Positions 1-9,730 of a stretch of 64,000 nt of DNA are shown here, piece after piece (within the stretch, counting starts at the first letter, position 1; each line of letters begins with the position of its first letter). The notes beneath the pieces are model-generated. The model had not been told where the DNA came from and ran no database searches. It saw nothing but the letters and a program-made list of their open reading frames with translations. The stretch spans positions 1,579,001 to 1,643,000 of the forward strand of contig NZ_CP071091.1 in the NCBI RefSeq assembly GCF_017301635.1, in the 5' to 3' direction. This DNA is from Myxococcus landrumus. GTDB taxonomy: Bacteria; Myxococcota; Myxococcia; Myxococcales; Myxococcaceae. The position numbers were made by a program, and so were the translations under genes.

Positions 1-1
1 C

Positions 2-3000
2 CTCGCGCGGCTGTCTCCGGAGTCCGTGCTCATCAACGGCTATGGCCCCACGGAGAACACCACGTTCTCCGCTACGCACACGCTGCGCGCCGGAGACACC
101 GTCGGCCGCTCGGTGCCCATCGGCCGGCCCCTTTCGAACTCGACGGCCTACGTGCTGGACGCTTCGTTCCAGCCCGTGCCGCCGGGAATCCCCGGGGAGC
201 TGTTCGTGGGAGGCGACGGCCTCGCGTGGGGTTACCTCAACCGGCCGGACCTCACGGCCGAGCGCTTCGTCCCCCACCCCTTCGCCACGACGCCGGGTGC
301 CCGCCTGTACCGCACGGGCGACAAGGTGCGCTGGCGCATGGACGGGACGCTGGAGTTCATGGGCCGCGTCGACTTCCAGGTGAAGATCCGCGGCTTCCGC
401 ATCGAGCCCGGTGAGGTGGAGGAGACGCTGCGAGGCTTCGCCGGTCTGCGCGACGTCGTCGTGGTGGCTCGCGAGGACGTCCCTGGAGACAAGCGGCTCG
501 TCGCCTACGTCGTCGCGGAGAGCGCGGACCTGGATGTCGCGGGGCTGAAGACCTACGCCCAGCGACAGCTCCCCGAGTACATGGTGCCGTCCGCCTTCGT
601 GGTGCTGCCCGCCCTGCCGCTGTCTTCCAACGGCAAGGTGGACCGCAAGTCGCTGCCCGCGCCGGAGGTGCCCGTCGCGACGGCATCGGCCGAAGCGGCG
701 CCGCGCAATCCGCTCGAGGAACAGCTTGCGAGCATCTGGGCGGAGGTCCTGCACCGCGACAGCGTGGGCATCCACGACGACTTCTTCGAGCTGGGAGGCC
801 ATTCGCTCCTGGCGACGCAGGTCGTCTCGCGCATCCGCGCCACGTTGGGGGTGGAGCTCCCGCTCGGAGACTTGTTCGGCGCACCCACGGTGGCCGAGCT
901 CGCGGCTCGACTGGGGGCCGCCACGGGCAACCAGGCCCCGGCCATCACCCGTGTCTCGAGGACGGGGGACCTGCCCCTGTCATTCGCGCAGCAGCGCTTG
1001 TGGTTCGAGGACCAGCTCAAGCCCGGGTCCACGCTCTACAACAACCCGTTCCCCCTGCGCCTCGAGGGGACGTTGGATGAGCGCGCGCTGCGTCGCACCT
1101 TCGACGAGCTGGTGCGTCGTCACGAATCGCTCCGCACCGTCTTCCGCGCGGAGTCGGGCCGGCCCGTGCAGAAGATCCTCCCGGCCACCTTCGTGCCCTT
1201 GCGGAAGGTGGACCTCTCGCGCATCGACGAGGAGGACCTGCGCAAGGCGGAGGCCTTGCGGCTGGTGAACGAGGAGGCGAGCACCCCGTTCGACCTGGCC
1301 CGTGGGCCCTTGTTGCGGACCCTGCTGGTGAAGCTCCAGCCGCAGGACCACATCCTCGTCCTGCACGTCCACCACATCGTCTCGGACGGCTGGTCGTTGG
1401 GGGTGTTCGTGCGCGAGCTGACCTCGCTCTACGAGGCCTTCCGCCGGGGCCTGCCGTCTCCGCTGCCCGAGCTGGCCATCCAGTACGCGGACTACGCGGT
1501 CTGGCAGCGCAACTGGTTGCAGGGCAGCAACCTGAAGACGCAGCTGGCCTGGTGGCGGCAGCAGTTGGAGGGGGCGCCCCAGACGTTGGACCTGCCCACG
1601 GACAAGCCTCGTCCGGCGGTGTTCGCCCACCGTGGCGCCATCACGAAGGTGCGCATCCCCCTGAAGCTGACCCAGTCCCTGGAGTCCCTGGCACAGAAGG
1701 AAGGCAGCACGCCGTACATGGTGCTGCTGGCCGCGTACCAGACGCTGCTGCACCGGTACTCGGGCCAGGACGACATCCTGGTGGGGTCGCCCATCGCCAA
1801 CCGGAACCTGGCGGACACCGAGGGCCTGATTGGCTTCTTCGTGAACACGATCATCCTCCGCGCGCGCTTCAGCCCCGGGATGTCCTTCCGGCAATTGCTC
1901 GCCCAGGTGCGCGACGGAACCCTGGGGGCGTTCGAGCACCAGGGCGTGCCGTTCGAGAAGATCGTCGAGGAGATGTCGACGCAGCGTGACGCGAGCCGCA
2001 GCCCGCTGTTCCAGGCGGGCTTCACGCTCCAGAACGCGCCCCGCTCGGAGATCCTCCTGCCCGAGCTGACCGTCTCGCAGGCGGAGATCGACGACATCAG
2101 CCTCGCGATGTTCGACCTGGGCATGGACCTCACCCGCGCGCCCGAGGGCTTCGTCGGCGGCATCGTCTACAACGCGGACCTCTTCGTGCCCGAGACGATG
2201 CAGCGCTTCGTCCAGCACCTCCTGGTGCTGCTGCACGCCATCGTGACGGGGCCGGACACCCCGTTGGAGGCGTTGCCGCTGATTCCCCTGGAAGAGCGTC
2301 AGCGCGTTCTCGAGGAGTGGAACGCCACGGAGGCCGACTACCCGGGGGACTCGACCCTCCCCGCGCTGTTCTCCGAACAGGCCCGGCGCACACCCGACGC
2401 GGTGGCGCTCCAGTTCGAGGGGCAACAGCTCACCTACGCGGAGCTGGAGGAGCGCTCCAACCGGTTGGCGCGGCACCTGTTGTCCCTGGGCATGGGGCCC
2501 GAGTCCCGCCTCGCGGTGTGCATCCCCCGCAGCATGGAGCTCTATGTCGCGCTGCTGGGAATCCTGAAGGCGGGGGGCTGCTACGTCCCGCTGGATGCGA
2601 CCCTCCCGGCGAAGCGGCTGGCCTTCATGCTCGACGACGCCAGTGTCGCAGGCGTCCTCGCAGTGAGCGCTGTCGCGGCCGTGTTGCCGCAGGGCAGCTG
2701 GCCCGTGGTGTTGCTCGACACCGACTGGGGAGACATCGCGCGCCAGTCGCCGGAGGCGCCCACCGTGGCGTTGCTCTCGGATCAGCTCGCTTATGTCACG
2801 TACACGTCGGGTTCGACGGGGACGCCCAAGGGTGTCGCCATCACGCATCGGAGCGTGATGCGGCTGCTCGCGGGCATTGGCTTCGCGTCACGTGAGCCCG
2901 GGGAGGTTATCCTCCAGGTCACCGCGCTGACGTTCGACCCCTCGGTCCTGGAGATCTGGAGCGCGCTGCTCACGGGGGCCCGACTCGTCGTGTATCCGCC

Positions 3001-6000
3001 TCGCACGCCCGAGGTGGCGGAGCTGGCGCGGGTCCTCGGAGAGAACCAGGTGACGTCCCTGGTGTTGCCCACCGCGCTCTTCGACGTGATGCAGCTGCAC
3101 CAGCCGGAGTCCTTGTCCCGCGTGCCCCGGTTGTGGGTGGGCGGAGAGGCACTCCCGGCGCCTCGGGCCCGCGAGCGGCTGGCCCATGGCGTCATGCTCG
3201 TCAACTCGTACGGCCCCACCGAGGCCACGGTCGCCGCCGCCCAGCAGTTCCTGTCACCGGGCGAGTCCGTGGCGGACTCCGTGCCCATCGGGCGGCCGCT
3301 GCCCAACACCCAGGTCTATGTCCTGGATGCCACGCTGCACCCGGTGCCGGTGGGGGTTCCCGGAGAGTTGTTCATCGGTGGGCCGGGATTGGCGCGTGGC
3401 TACCACGGCCGCCCGGACCTCACCGCCGAGCGCTTCATCCCGCATCCCTTCTCCACCACGCCCGGCGAACGCCTCTATCGCACGGGAGACCGCGTGTGCT
3501 GGACGCAGGCGGGGACGCTGCGCTTCCTGGGCCGCATCGACTTCCAGGTGAAGGTGCGAGGCTTCCGCATCGAGCTGGGCGAAATCGAGGGAGCCCTGCG
3601 CTCGCACCCGGAGGTCCGCGAGGCCGCCGTGGTGGTTCGCGAGGATGTGCCCGGGGACAAGCGGCTGGTGGCCTACCTCGCCACGGCGGAGGGACGCGCC
3701 ATCGAGGGCGAGGACCCGAAGCTGTGGCTGCGCCAGCGGCTGCCTGAGTACATGGTCCCCGCGGCCCTCGTGTACCTGCCCGCGCTGCCGCAAACGGCCC
3801 ACGGGAAGGTGGACCGCCGCGCCCTTCCGGCTCCGGAGGGACTCGTCGCCGAATCCACCCGGCCCTACGAGGCCCCCGCGACGCCGCTCGAGGAGAACCT
3901 CGCGCGGCAATGGATGACGCTGCTCCAGGTGCCCCGAGTGGGGCGCCAGGACAACTTCTTCGAGCTGGGCGGCCATTCGCTGCTGGCCACGCGGCTCACC
4001 GCGATGCTTCGCGAGGAGCTGGGCGTCGAGGTGGAGGTCCGCGTCATCTTCGAGTTCCCGACGCTGGCCGCGCTCGCGCAGCGCCTGCGAACGGAGCTGT
4101 CGGACAGCAACTCCGGCGCGTCGGCGCTTCCGCCCCTGACGTTGGCGAAGCGCGGGGGCTCGTTCCCTGTCTCCTTCGCGCAGCAGCGGCTGTGGTTCCT
4201 GGACCAGCTCCAGCCGGGGAACGCGCTGTACAACATCCCCTCGGCGTTGAAGCTGCTGGGACACGTCGACCTGCCGTCGTTCCAGCGCGCCTTCGACGCG
4301 TTGATGGAGCGTCACGAGGCCCTGCGCACGACGTTCCGGATGGAGAACGGTGAGCCGCGTCAGGTCGTCCATGCTCCGGCGAGCTTGCCCATCAAGCTCG
4401 TGGAGCTGGGAGCGATGCCGCCTGAACAGCACGAGGCCGAGGTGCTCCGCATCGCCACCGAGGATGCGCAGGCGTCGTTCGACCTCGACGCGGGTCCCCT
4501 CCTCCGCGTCACGGTGGTGCGCGTCGGCCCCACCGAACACGTGCTGCTGGTGTGCATGCACCACATCATCTCGGACGGCTGGTCCATGAGTGTGCTGGTG
4601 CGCGAGCTGACCCAGCTCTACGTGGCCTTCCAGCGAGGCGCCCCGTCGCCGCTGCCGCCCATGGCGATGCAGTACGTGGACTATGCGACGTGGCAGCGGA
4701 ACTGGCTCCAGGGGGACGCGCTGCAGGCGCAGCTCTCCTGGTGGACCAAGCACCTCGACGGCGCGCCCGCGGCGTTGGAGCTCCCCACGGACAAGCCGCG
4801 TCCCGCCGTGTTGTCCTCCGGTGGTGCCCTGCTCCCCGTGCGGTTGACCCCGGCGCTGAGCGAGGCCGTGGACGCGATGACCCGGCGAGAGAAGGTCACC
4901 CCGTTCATGCTGTTCCTGGGCGCGTTCCAGGCCCTGCTCCAGCGCTACTCCGGACAGGATGACGTGGTGGTCGGCTCTCCCATCGCGGGCCGGCGTCATG
5001 CGCAGACCGAGGGCATGCTGGGTGTGTTCATCAACACCCTGGCGCTGCGGGCCCGCTTCACGCCCGAGCTGACGTTCCGGGGACTCCTCGCGCAGGTCCG
5101 GGATGCGACGCTCGGCGCCTATGAGCACCAGGACCTCCCGTTCGAGCGGTTGGTGGAAGAGCTCCAGCCCGCGCGAGACCTGGGCCGCACGCCGTTGTTC
5201 CAGGCGATGTTCGTGCTCCAGAACGCCCCCATGGCGGACGTCACGTTCCCCGAGCTGACGCTCAAGAACGTGGAGGTCGAGCACGTCTCGACGAAGTTCG
5301 AGCTGAACCTTCACCTGCTGCGGGCGGCGGAGAGCTACCAGGGCGGCCTCTTCTTCAGCACGGACCTGTTCGAGTCCTCCACGGCCGAGCGGCTGATGCG
5401 CCACTTCCAGCAGCTCCTCGAGCGCGCGCTGGCCTCGCCGGACGCGCCGCTGTCCACCTTGTCCCTGCTCTCGGACGAGGAGCGCCAGCGGCTGCTCGAG
5501 GACACCCGCCCCACCGAGGTGACGGTGGCGTCGGAGCTCCCCTTCCATCGCCTCTTCGAGCAGCAGGCGGCGCGGACTCCCGAGGCCCCGGCGGTCCGCT
5601 GCGAGGAGCAGGTGTGGACCTACCGGCAGCTCGATGAGCGGGCCAATCGGCTCGCGCATCACCTGGTGAAGGCAGGGGTGAAGCGGGATGTGCCCGTGGC
5701 CCTGTGCCTGGAGCGTGGCGTGGAGATGGTCGCAGCGCTGCTCGGTGTCCTCAAGGCGGGAGGCGCCTACGTCCCGTTGGAGCCGTCGCAGCCCGCGGCG
5801 CGCCTGCGCGGGCTGGTGGAAGAGGTGTCCGCCCCTGTCGTGGTGACGGAGGCTCGCCATGCGGGAGCCTTCGAGGGAATGTCCCTCCAGTGCGTGCGCA
5901 TGGATGCGGATGCCGCGCTGCTCGCGAGCCTGCCCATCGAAGCCCCGCGAGTGGACGTCCAACCGGACCAACTGGCCTACGTGCTCTTCACGTCGGGCAG

Positions 6001-8143
6001 CACGGGCCGGCCCAAGGGCGTGGCGGTTCCCCACGGACAGCTCATGAGCTACGTCCACGCGGCCATCGACCGCCTGCGGCTGACGGACTGCCAGAGCTTC
6101 GCCCTGGTCTCCACGTTCGCCGCGGACCTGGGCAACACGGTGCTCTTCCCCGCGCTGGTCCTCGGAGGACTCCTGCACGTGGTGACGCAGGAGCGAGCAC
6201 GCAGCCCCGAAGGTCTGGCGGAGTACGTCCATCGCCACGCGGTGGACTGCATGAAGATTGTCCCGTCGCACCTGGCGGCGATGCTGTCGGTGGCCGAGCC
6301 CCAGCGGGTCCTGCCGCGCAAGCGGTTGGTGCTGGGCGGCGAGTCCTCCTCGTGGGCCCTGCTGGAGCGAGTCCACGCGCTCATGCCCGGGTGCGAGGTC
6401 TTCAACCACTACGGCCCGACGGAGACGACCGTGGGCGTGCTCGCGGGGCGGGTGGAGCTGCCTCCCGGCGAGAAGGCTCCGGCGCAGGTCCCCCTGGGCC
6501 GGGCGCTGGGACAGACGCGGCTGTACGTGTTGGACACGACCCGACAGCCCGTGCCCGTGGGCATGCCCGGTGAGCTCTACGTGGGGGGCCCCCAGGTGGC
6601 CCGTGGCTACTTCGGCCGCCCGGAACTGACGGACGAGCGCTTCTTGCGCGACCCCTTCAGCACGGTGCCCGGTGCTCGCATGTACCGCACGGGAGACCGG
6701 GTGCGCTGGCTCGGGGATGGGCGCGTCGAGTTCATCGGTCGCGTGGACTTCCAGGTGAAGGTGCGTGGCTTCCGCGTCGAGCCCGGCGAAGTCGCCGCGG
6801 CGCTGCGCGAGCACTCGGGGTTGAGGGACGCCATCGTCGTGGCCCGAGGCGATGGTCATGGAGACCGGAGATTGGTGGCCTATGTCGTGGCGGCGGGTGA
6901 CGCCGCTCCGGAAGTGGCCGCGCTGAGGACCTGGCTCCAGCAGCGCCTGCCTGAGTACATGGTGCCGTCCTCCATCATGGTCCTCCCCGCCCTGCCCTTG
7001 ACGCTCAACGGCAAGGTGGACACGCGGGCCCTGCCGGAGCCGACGCTCGATGCCGCCGGTGCCGAGGCGCTGGTCGCACCGAGGACACCGCTGGAGCTGA
7101 AGCTGGCGCGAATCTGGGAGGACGTGCTCGCCGTCAAGCCCGTGGGTGTCCGCTCCAACTTCTTCGAGCTGGGCGGTCATTCACTGCTGGCCGTGCGCTT
7201 GATGACCGCCGTGAGCGAAGCGGTGGGCCGGTCTGTTCCCCTGGCCGCCCTCTTCCAGGCGCCCACGGTGGAGCAACTCGCCGCCCTCTTGAAGGGGGAC
7301 ACCCAAGCCCAAGGCAAGCCGTCATCCCTGGTCCCCTTCGGGGCCGAGACCACTGGGGGGAAGACACCGTTCTTCTGCGTGCATCCGGTGGGCGGCAGCG
7401 TCTTCTGCTACGCGGAGCTGGCGCGACGGCTCGGGACTGACCGGCCCTTCATCGGTCTCCAGGCCCGGGGCGTGGATGGTGACGGCGCGCCTCGCGACTC
7501 CGTGGAAGAGATGGCTCGGGCCTACCTCTCCGAGATGCGGGAGGTTCAACCGAATGGGCCCTACCTCCTGGGTGGATGGTCGCTCGGTGGCGTCATCGCC
7601 TACGAGATGGCTCGGCAGCTCCGGGAGCAAGGGGAACAGGTGGCGATGGTCGCGCTCATCGACGCCTATGCACCGGGCGCGGTGAAGGCTCCGGCCCCCT
7701 CGGACCTGGAACGCCTCCAGGTCGTGGCGATGTTCGCGAGGGACTTGCTCGGGGCCTCCCTGTCGAACCTGGAGCTCGACCTGGGCGCCCTCTCCGCGAT
7801 GGCGCCGGACGCGGTGCTGGACGCGCTCCTGGCCACCGGTGCCAGCGCGGGAGTGCTGCCTCCCGGAACGGACCCGGAGCGACTGAAGTCACTCCTGCGC
7901 GTCTTCGAGGCCCACATGGGCGCCGCGCGCCGGTACGTGGCCGCGCCCTCGACGGGACGCGTGCTGTTGCTCAAGGCTGCGGAGCACGACGCGAGCCTGC
8001 CCTCGGATGGAGGCTGGTCCTCGTTCGTGGGCGCGGGCTTGGAGCGGCACTCGGTGACGGGAGACCACTACGGCCTCCTGCGTGCTCCGGGTGTCGGCGA
8101 GCTGGCGGATCGGCTCCGCGAGGCACTGAAGAACCTGCCGTGA
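2..8143 (+). CDS. Nonribosomal peptide synthetase, C-terminal modules with thioesterase (5' partial)
   Basis: The frame is open at the left window edge, so only the last 2713 codons are present. Counting residues from the GTG at 26, the order is: C-terminal part of an adenylation (A) domain (YGPTENTT near residue 6, NGKVDRK near 205), carrier protein with GGHS Ser260, condensation domain (about 314-745, HHIVSDG at 449-455), A domain (about 773-1270, core TSGSTGTPKG), carrier Ser1318, condensation domain (HHIISDG at 1512-1518), A domain (about 1838-2345, TSGSTGRPKG), carrier Ser2386, and a type I thioesterase with GWSLGG Ser2519 and His2681. This assembly line activates amino acids, tethers them on phosphopantetheine arms, condenses them and releases the chain, so it is the terminal NRPS of its pathway. 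No epimerisation or methylation domain is visible. The product is unknown. The last A domain has an odd substrate pocket (see findings). Confidence 0.97.
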   Translation, partial: LARLSPESVLINGYGPTENTTFSATHTLRAGDTVGRSVPIGRPLSNSTAYVLDASFQPVPPGIPGELFVGGDGLAWGYLNRPDLTAERFVPHPFATTPGARLYRTGDKVRWRMDGTLEFMGRVDFQVKIRGFRIEPGEVEETLRGFAGLRDVVVVAREDVPGDKRLVAYVVAESADLDVAGLKTYAQRQLPEYMVPSAFVVLPALPLSSNGKVDRKSLPAPEVPVATASAEAAPRNPLEEQLASIWAEVLHRDSVGIHDDFFELGGHSLLATQVVSRIRATLGVELPLGDLFGAPTVAELAARLGAATGNQAPAITRVSRTGDLPLSFAQQRLWFEDQLKPGSTLYNNPFPLRLEGTLDERALRRTFDELVRRHESLRTVFRAESGRPVQKILPATFVPLRKVDLSRIDEEDLRKAEALRLVNEEASTPFDLARGPLLRTLLVKLQPQDHILVLHVHHIVSDGWSLGVFVRELTSLYEAFRRGLPSPLPELAIQYADYAVWQRNWLQGSNLKTQLAWWRQQLEGAPQTLDLPTDKPRPAVFAHRGAITKVRIPLKLTQSLESLAQKEGSTPYMVLLAAYQTLLHRYSGQDDILVGSPIANRNLADTEGLIGFFVNTIILRARFSPGMSFRQLLAQVRDGTLGAFEHQGVPFEKIVEEMSTQRDASRSPLFQAGFTLQNAPRSEILLPELTVSQAEIDDISLAMFDLGMDLTRAPEGFVGGIVYNADLFVPETMQRFVQHLLVLLHAIVTGPDTPLEALPLIPLEERQRVLEEWNATEADYPGDSTLPALFSEQARRTPDAVALQFEGQQLTYAELEERSNRLARHLLSLGMGPESRLAVCIPRSMELYVALLGILKAGGCYVPLDATLPAKRLAFMLDDASVAGVLAVSAVAAVLPQGSWPVVLLDTDWGDIARQSPEAPTVALLSDQLAYVTYTSGSTGTPKGVAITHRSVMRLLAGIGFASREPGEVILQVTALTFDPSVLEIWSALLTGARLVVYPPRTPEVAELARVLGENQVTSLVLPTALFDVMQLHQPESLSRVPRLWVGGEALPAPRARERLAHGVMLVNSYGPTEATVAAAQQFLSPGESVADSVPIGRPLPNTQVYVLDATLHPVPVGVPGELFIGGPGLARGYHGRPDLTAERFIPHPFSTTPGERLYRTGDRVCWTQAGTLRFLGRIDFQVKVRGFRIELGEIEGALRSHPEVREAAVVVREDVPGDKRLVAYLATAEGRAIEGEDPKLWLRQRLPEYMVPAALVYLPALPQTAHGKVDRRALPAPEGLVAESTRPYEAPATPLEENLARQWMTLLQVPRVGRQDNFFELGGHSLLATRLTAMLREELGVEVEVRVIFEFPTLAALAQRLRTELSDSNSGASALPPLTLAKRGGSFPVSFAQQRLWFLDQLQPGNALYNIPSALKLLGHVDLPSFQRAFDALMERHEALRTTFRMENGEPRQVVHAPASLPIKLVELGAMPPEQHEAEVLRIATEDAQASFDLDAGPLLRVTVVRVGPTEHVLLVCMHHIISDGWSMSVLVRELTQLYVAFQRGAPSPLPPMAMQYVDYATWQRNWLQGDALQAQLSWWTKHLDGAPAALELPTDKPRPAVLSSGGALLPVRLTPALSEAVDAMTRREKVTPFMLFLGAFQALLQRYSGQDDVVVGSPIAGRRHAQTEGMLGVFINTLALRARFTPELTFRGLLAQVRDATLGAYEHQDLPFERLVEELQPARDLGRTPLFQAMFVLQNAPMADVTFPELTLKNVEVEHVSTKFELNLHLLRAAESYQGGLFFSTDLFESSTAERLMRHFQQLLERALASPDAPLSTLSLLSDEERQRLLEDTRPTEVTVASELPFHRLFEQQAARTPEAPAVRCEEQVWTYRQLDERANRLAHHLVKAGVKRDVPVALCLERGVEMVAALLGVLKAGGAYVPLEPSQPAARLRGLVEEVSAPVVVTEARHAGAFEGMSLQCVRMDADAALLASLPIEAPRVDVQPDQLAYVLFTSGSTGRPKGVAVPHGQLMSYVHAAIDRLRLTDCQSFALVSTFAADLGNTVLFPALVLGGLLHVVTQERARSPEGLAEYVHRHAVDCMKIVPSHLAAMLSVAEPQRVLPRKRLVLGGESSSWALLERVHALMPGCEVFNHYGPTETTVGVLAGRVELPPGEKAPAQVPLGRALGQTRLYVLDTTRQPVPVGMPGELYVGGPQVARGYFGRPELTDERFLRDPFSTVPGARMYRTGDRVRWLGDGRVEFIGRVDFQVKVRGFRVEPGEVAAALREHSGLRDAIVVARGDGHGDRRLVAYVVAAGDAAPEVAALRTWLQQRLPEYMVPSSIMVLPALPLTLNGKVDTRALPEPTLDAAGAEALVAPRTPLELKLARIWEDVLAVKPVGVRSNFFELGGHSLLAVRLMTAVSEAVGRSVPLAALFQAPTVEQLAALLKGDTQAQGKPSSLVPFGAETTGGKTPFFCVHPVGGSVFCYAELARRLGTDRPFIGLQARGVDGDGAPRDSVEEMARAYLSEMREVQPNGPYLLGGWSLGGVIAYEMARQLREQGEQVAMVALIDAYAPGAVKAPAPSDLERLQVVAMFARDLLGASLSNLELDLGALSAMAPDAVLDALLATGASAGVLPPGTDPERLKSLLRVFEAHMGAARRYVAAPSTGRVLLLKAAEHDASLPSDGGWSSFVGAGLERHSVTGDHYGLLRAPGVGELADRLREALKNLP

Positions 8144-8165
8144 GTTGAGTGCAGGAGGGCTGCTG

Positions 8166-8204
8166 GCTTCGGCGGTGTCGGGTGACACCGGCACCGTCCG
8201 AAGC
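8166..8204. terminator. Nested hairpin between the convergent NRPS and MATE genes
   Basis: Outer arms GCTTCGG and CCGAAGC enclose an inner stem CGGTGTC/GACACCG with a GGGT loop. It lies 22 bases after the NRPS stop and 9 bases before the end of the opposing exporter gene, so it could stop transcription from both sides. No clear T-run follows, so intrinsic termination is inferred from position and structure only. Confidence 0.45.
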
Positions 8205-8213
8205 CGCGGCCTC

Positions 8214-9602
8214 TTATCCGGGATGCGTCGCCACGACAGGGACGTCGATGGCGTCGTCCACCAGGGACTTCTTCTCCCAGGCGCGACTTCGCCATCGGAC
8301 CCAGAAGGTGATGGCGCGCACCCACTCATCGGCGGCGATGGCGAGCCACACCCCCGCGAGCCCCAGTCCCAGCTTGAACACCAGGAAGTAGCCCAGGGGC
8401 AGGCTCATGCAGACCATGGACAGGAACGCCATGTACACGGTGAACGGCGCATCCCCCGCCGACCGCAGCGCGTGCACCAGCACCAGGTTGAACGAGCGCC
8501 CCGACTCCAGCAGCAGCCCCAGGACGATGACGTGGGACGTGAGCTGGATGATCTCCGCGTCGTGGGTGAAGAGGCTTACCAGCGGCACGCGGACGGCGAT
8601 GACCGCCAGGTCCACGAGGACCGTGATGGCCACTGCCCACTGGAGGCTCTTCAGCACGCGGCGATAGGCCTCATCCTGTTGGCGCGAGCCCACCAGGCGG
8701 CCGACGATGATGGCCGTGCCCATGCCCACCGCGAAGCTGAACAGGTAGACGTACTGGGAGATGGCGTTCCCGTACTGGCGCGAGGCCAGCGACGTCGCCC
8801 CCAGGAACGTCACGTAATAGAGGAACACCGCCTGGCAGCACTGATACGTGCCGTGCTCAACGGCGGATGGGACACCCACCCTGAGAATCTTCCGCAAGGT
8901 GTCCCACGAGAAGTTCACGTAGTCGCGCGGCCGCATCCGCACGTCCATCACCCGGCGCAGCAGGACCACGAAGACGATGAGCGCGACACCACGGCTGATG
9001 ACCGTGGACCAGGCCGCGCCCGCCACCTCGAGCCGAGGCACGCCCCACAGCCCGAAGATGAGCAGCGCGTTGCCGCCCACGTGCAGCACGTTCATTCCCA
9101 GCGCGACCAGCATGGATTCGCGCGTGAAGCCGTAGGTACGGACCAGGGCCGAGAAGACGTTGATGAGCGCCTGGAGGAAGATGAGTCCCCCGGCGATGCC
9201 CATGTACGTCCGCGCCTGCTCCAGCACGATGCCGTGCAGGTTCATCCGCGACAGCAGCGCGTCTCCGAACAGGAGCAGCCCCGCGCTCACCGTCAGCCCC
9301 ATCAGGAGGTTCAGGGTGATGGAGACGGCGGCGATGCGAGCGGCCTCCTCCGAGCGGCGAGCCCCCAGGTACTGGGACACCACGACGGAGGCACCGTGGC
9401 TCACCACCTCCATGATGAGAATGCAGATGAACAGGTACTGGTTGACGACCCCCACCGCGGAGACCGCGTCGTCGGACACACCGCTGAGCATCAGCGTGTC
9501 CGCCGTCCCCATCATCATGAAGAGGAGGAGCTCCAGGAAAATCGGCCACGTCAGCCGGAACAACCCCATCCTGGTGGGGCCCTGCACAGAGGTGTCTGCC
9601 AT
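8214..9602 (-). CDS. MATE-family multidrug/metabolite efflux transporter
   Basis: This is an integral membrane protein of about 462 residues with roughly twelve hydrophobic segments. Its N-terminal signature (LTWPIFLELLLFMMMGTADT) and the repeated half (GVPSAVEHGTYQCCQAVFLY) fit the MATE family, which exports drugs or metabolites using an H+ or Na+ gradient. I chose the ATG at 9602 (MADTSVQ) because the residues before it look like non-coding sequence. A GTG at 9644 in the same frame would add 14 residues, and neither start has a strong ribosome binding site. It ends facing the NRPS terminator, so export of the NRPS product is a possible role but only an inference from position. Confidence 0.88.
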   Translation of the reverse strand: MADTSVQGPTRMGLFRLTWPIFLELLLFMMMGTADTLMLSGVSDDAVSAVGVVNQYLFICILIMEVVSHGASVVVSQYLGARRSEEAARIAAVSITLNLLMGLTVSAGLLLFGDALLSRMNLHGIVLEQARTYMGIAGGLIFLQALINVFSALVRTYGFTRESMLVALGMNVLHVGGNALLIFGLWGVPRLEVAGAAWSTVISRGVALIVFVVLLRRVMDVRMRPRDYVNFSWDTLRKILRVGVPSAVEHGTYQCCQAVFLYYVTFLGATSLASRQYGNAISQYVYLFSFAVGMGTAIIVGRLVGSRQQDEAYRRVLKSLQWAVAITVLVDLAVIAVRVPLVSLFTHDAEIIQLTSHVIVLGLLLESGRSFNLVLVHALRSAGDAPFTVYMAFLSMVCMSLPLGYFLVFKLGLGLAGVWLAIAADEWVRAITFWVRWRSRAWEKKSLVDDAIDVPVVATHPG

Positions 9603-9730
9603 GGTTCGCCGCGGAGACCGCGCTGGCGGCCGCGTAACAGGCACCGCCCGTCACCGCCAGCGACATCACGCCTGCTTGCCAGGGCACACAGGGGCTTCTC
9701 TGCCCCTATGAGCACCAAGGACCTGCGTCG

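Noticed and set aside
980..2848. Long minus-strand ORF opposite the NRPS
   Set aside because: Composition is Arg/Gln/His-rich with no domain; it mirrors the NRPS codon pattern. The 3254-7180 minus frame is the same kind of shadow.
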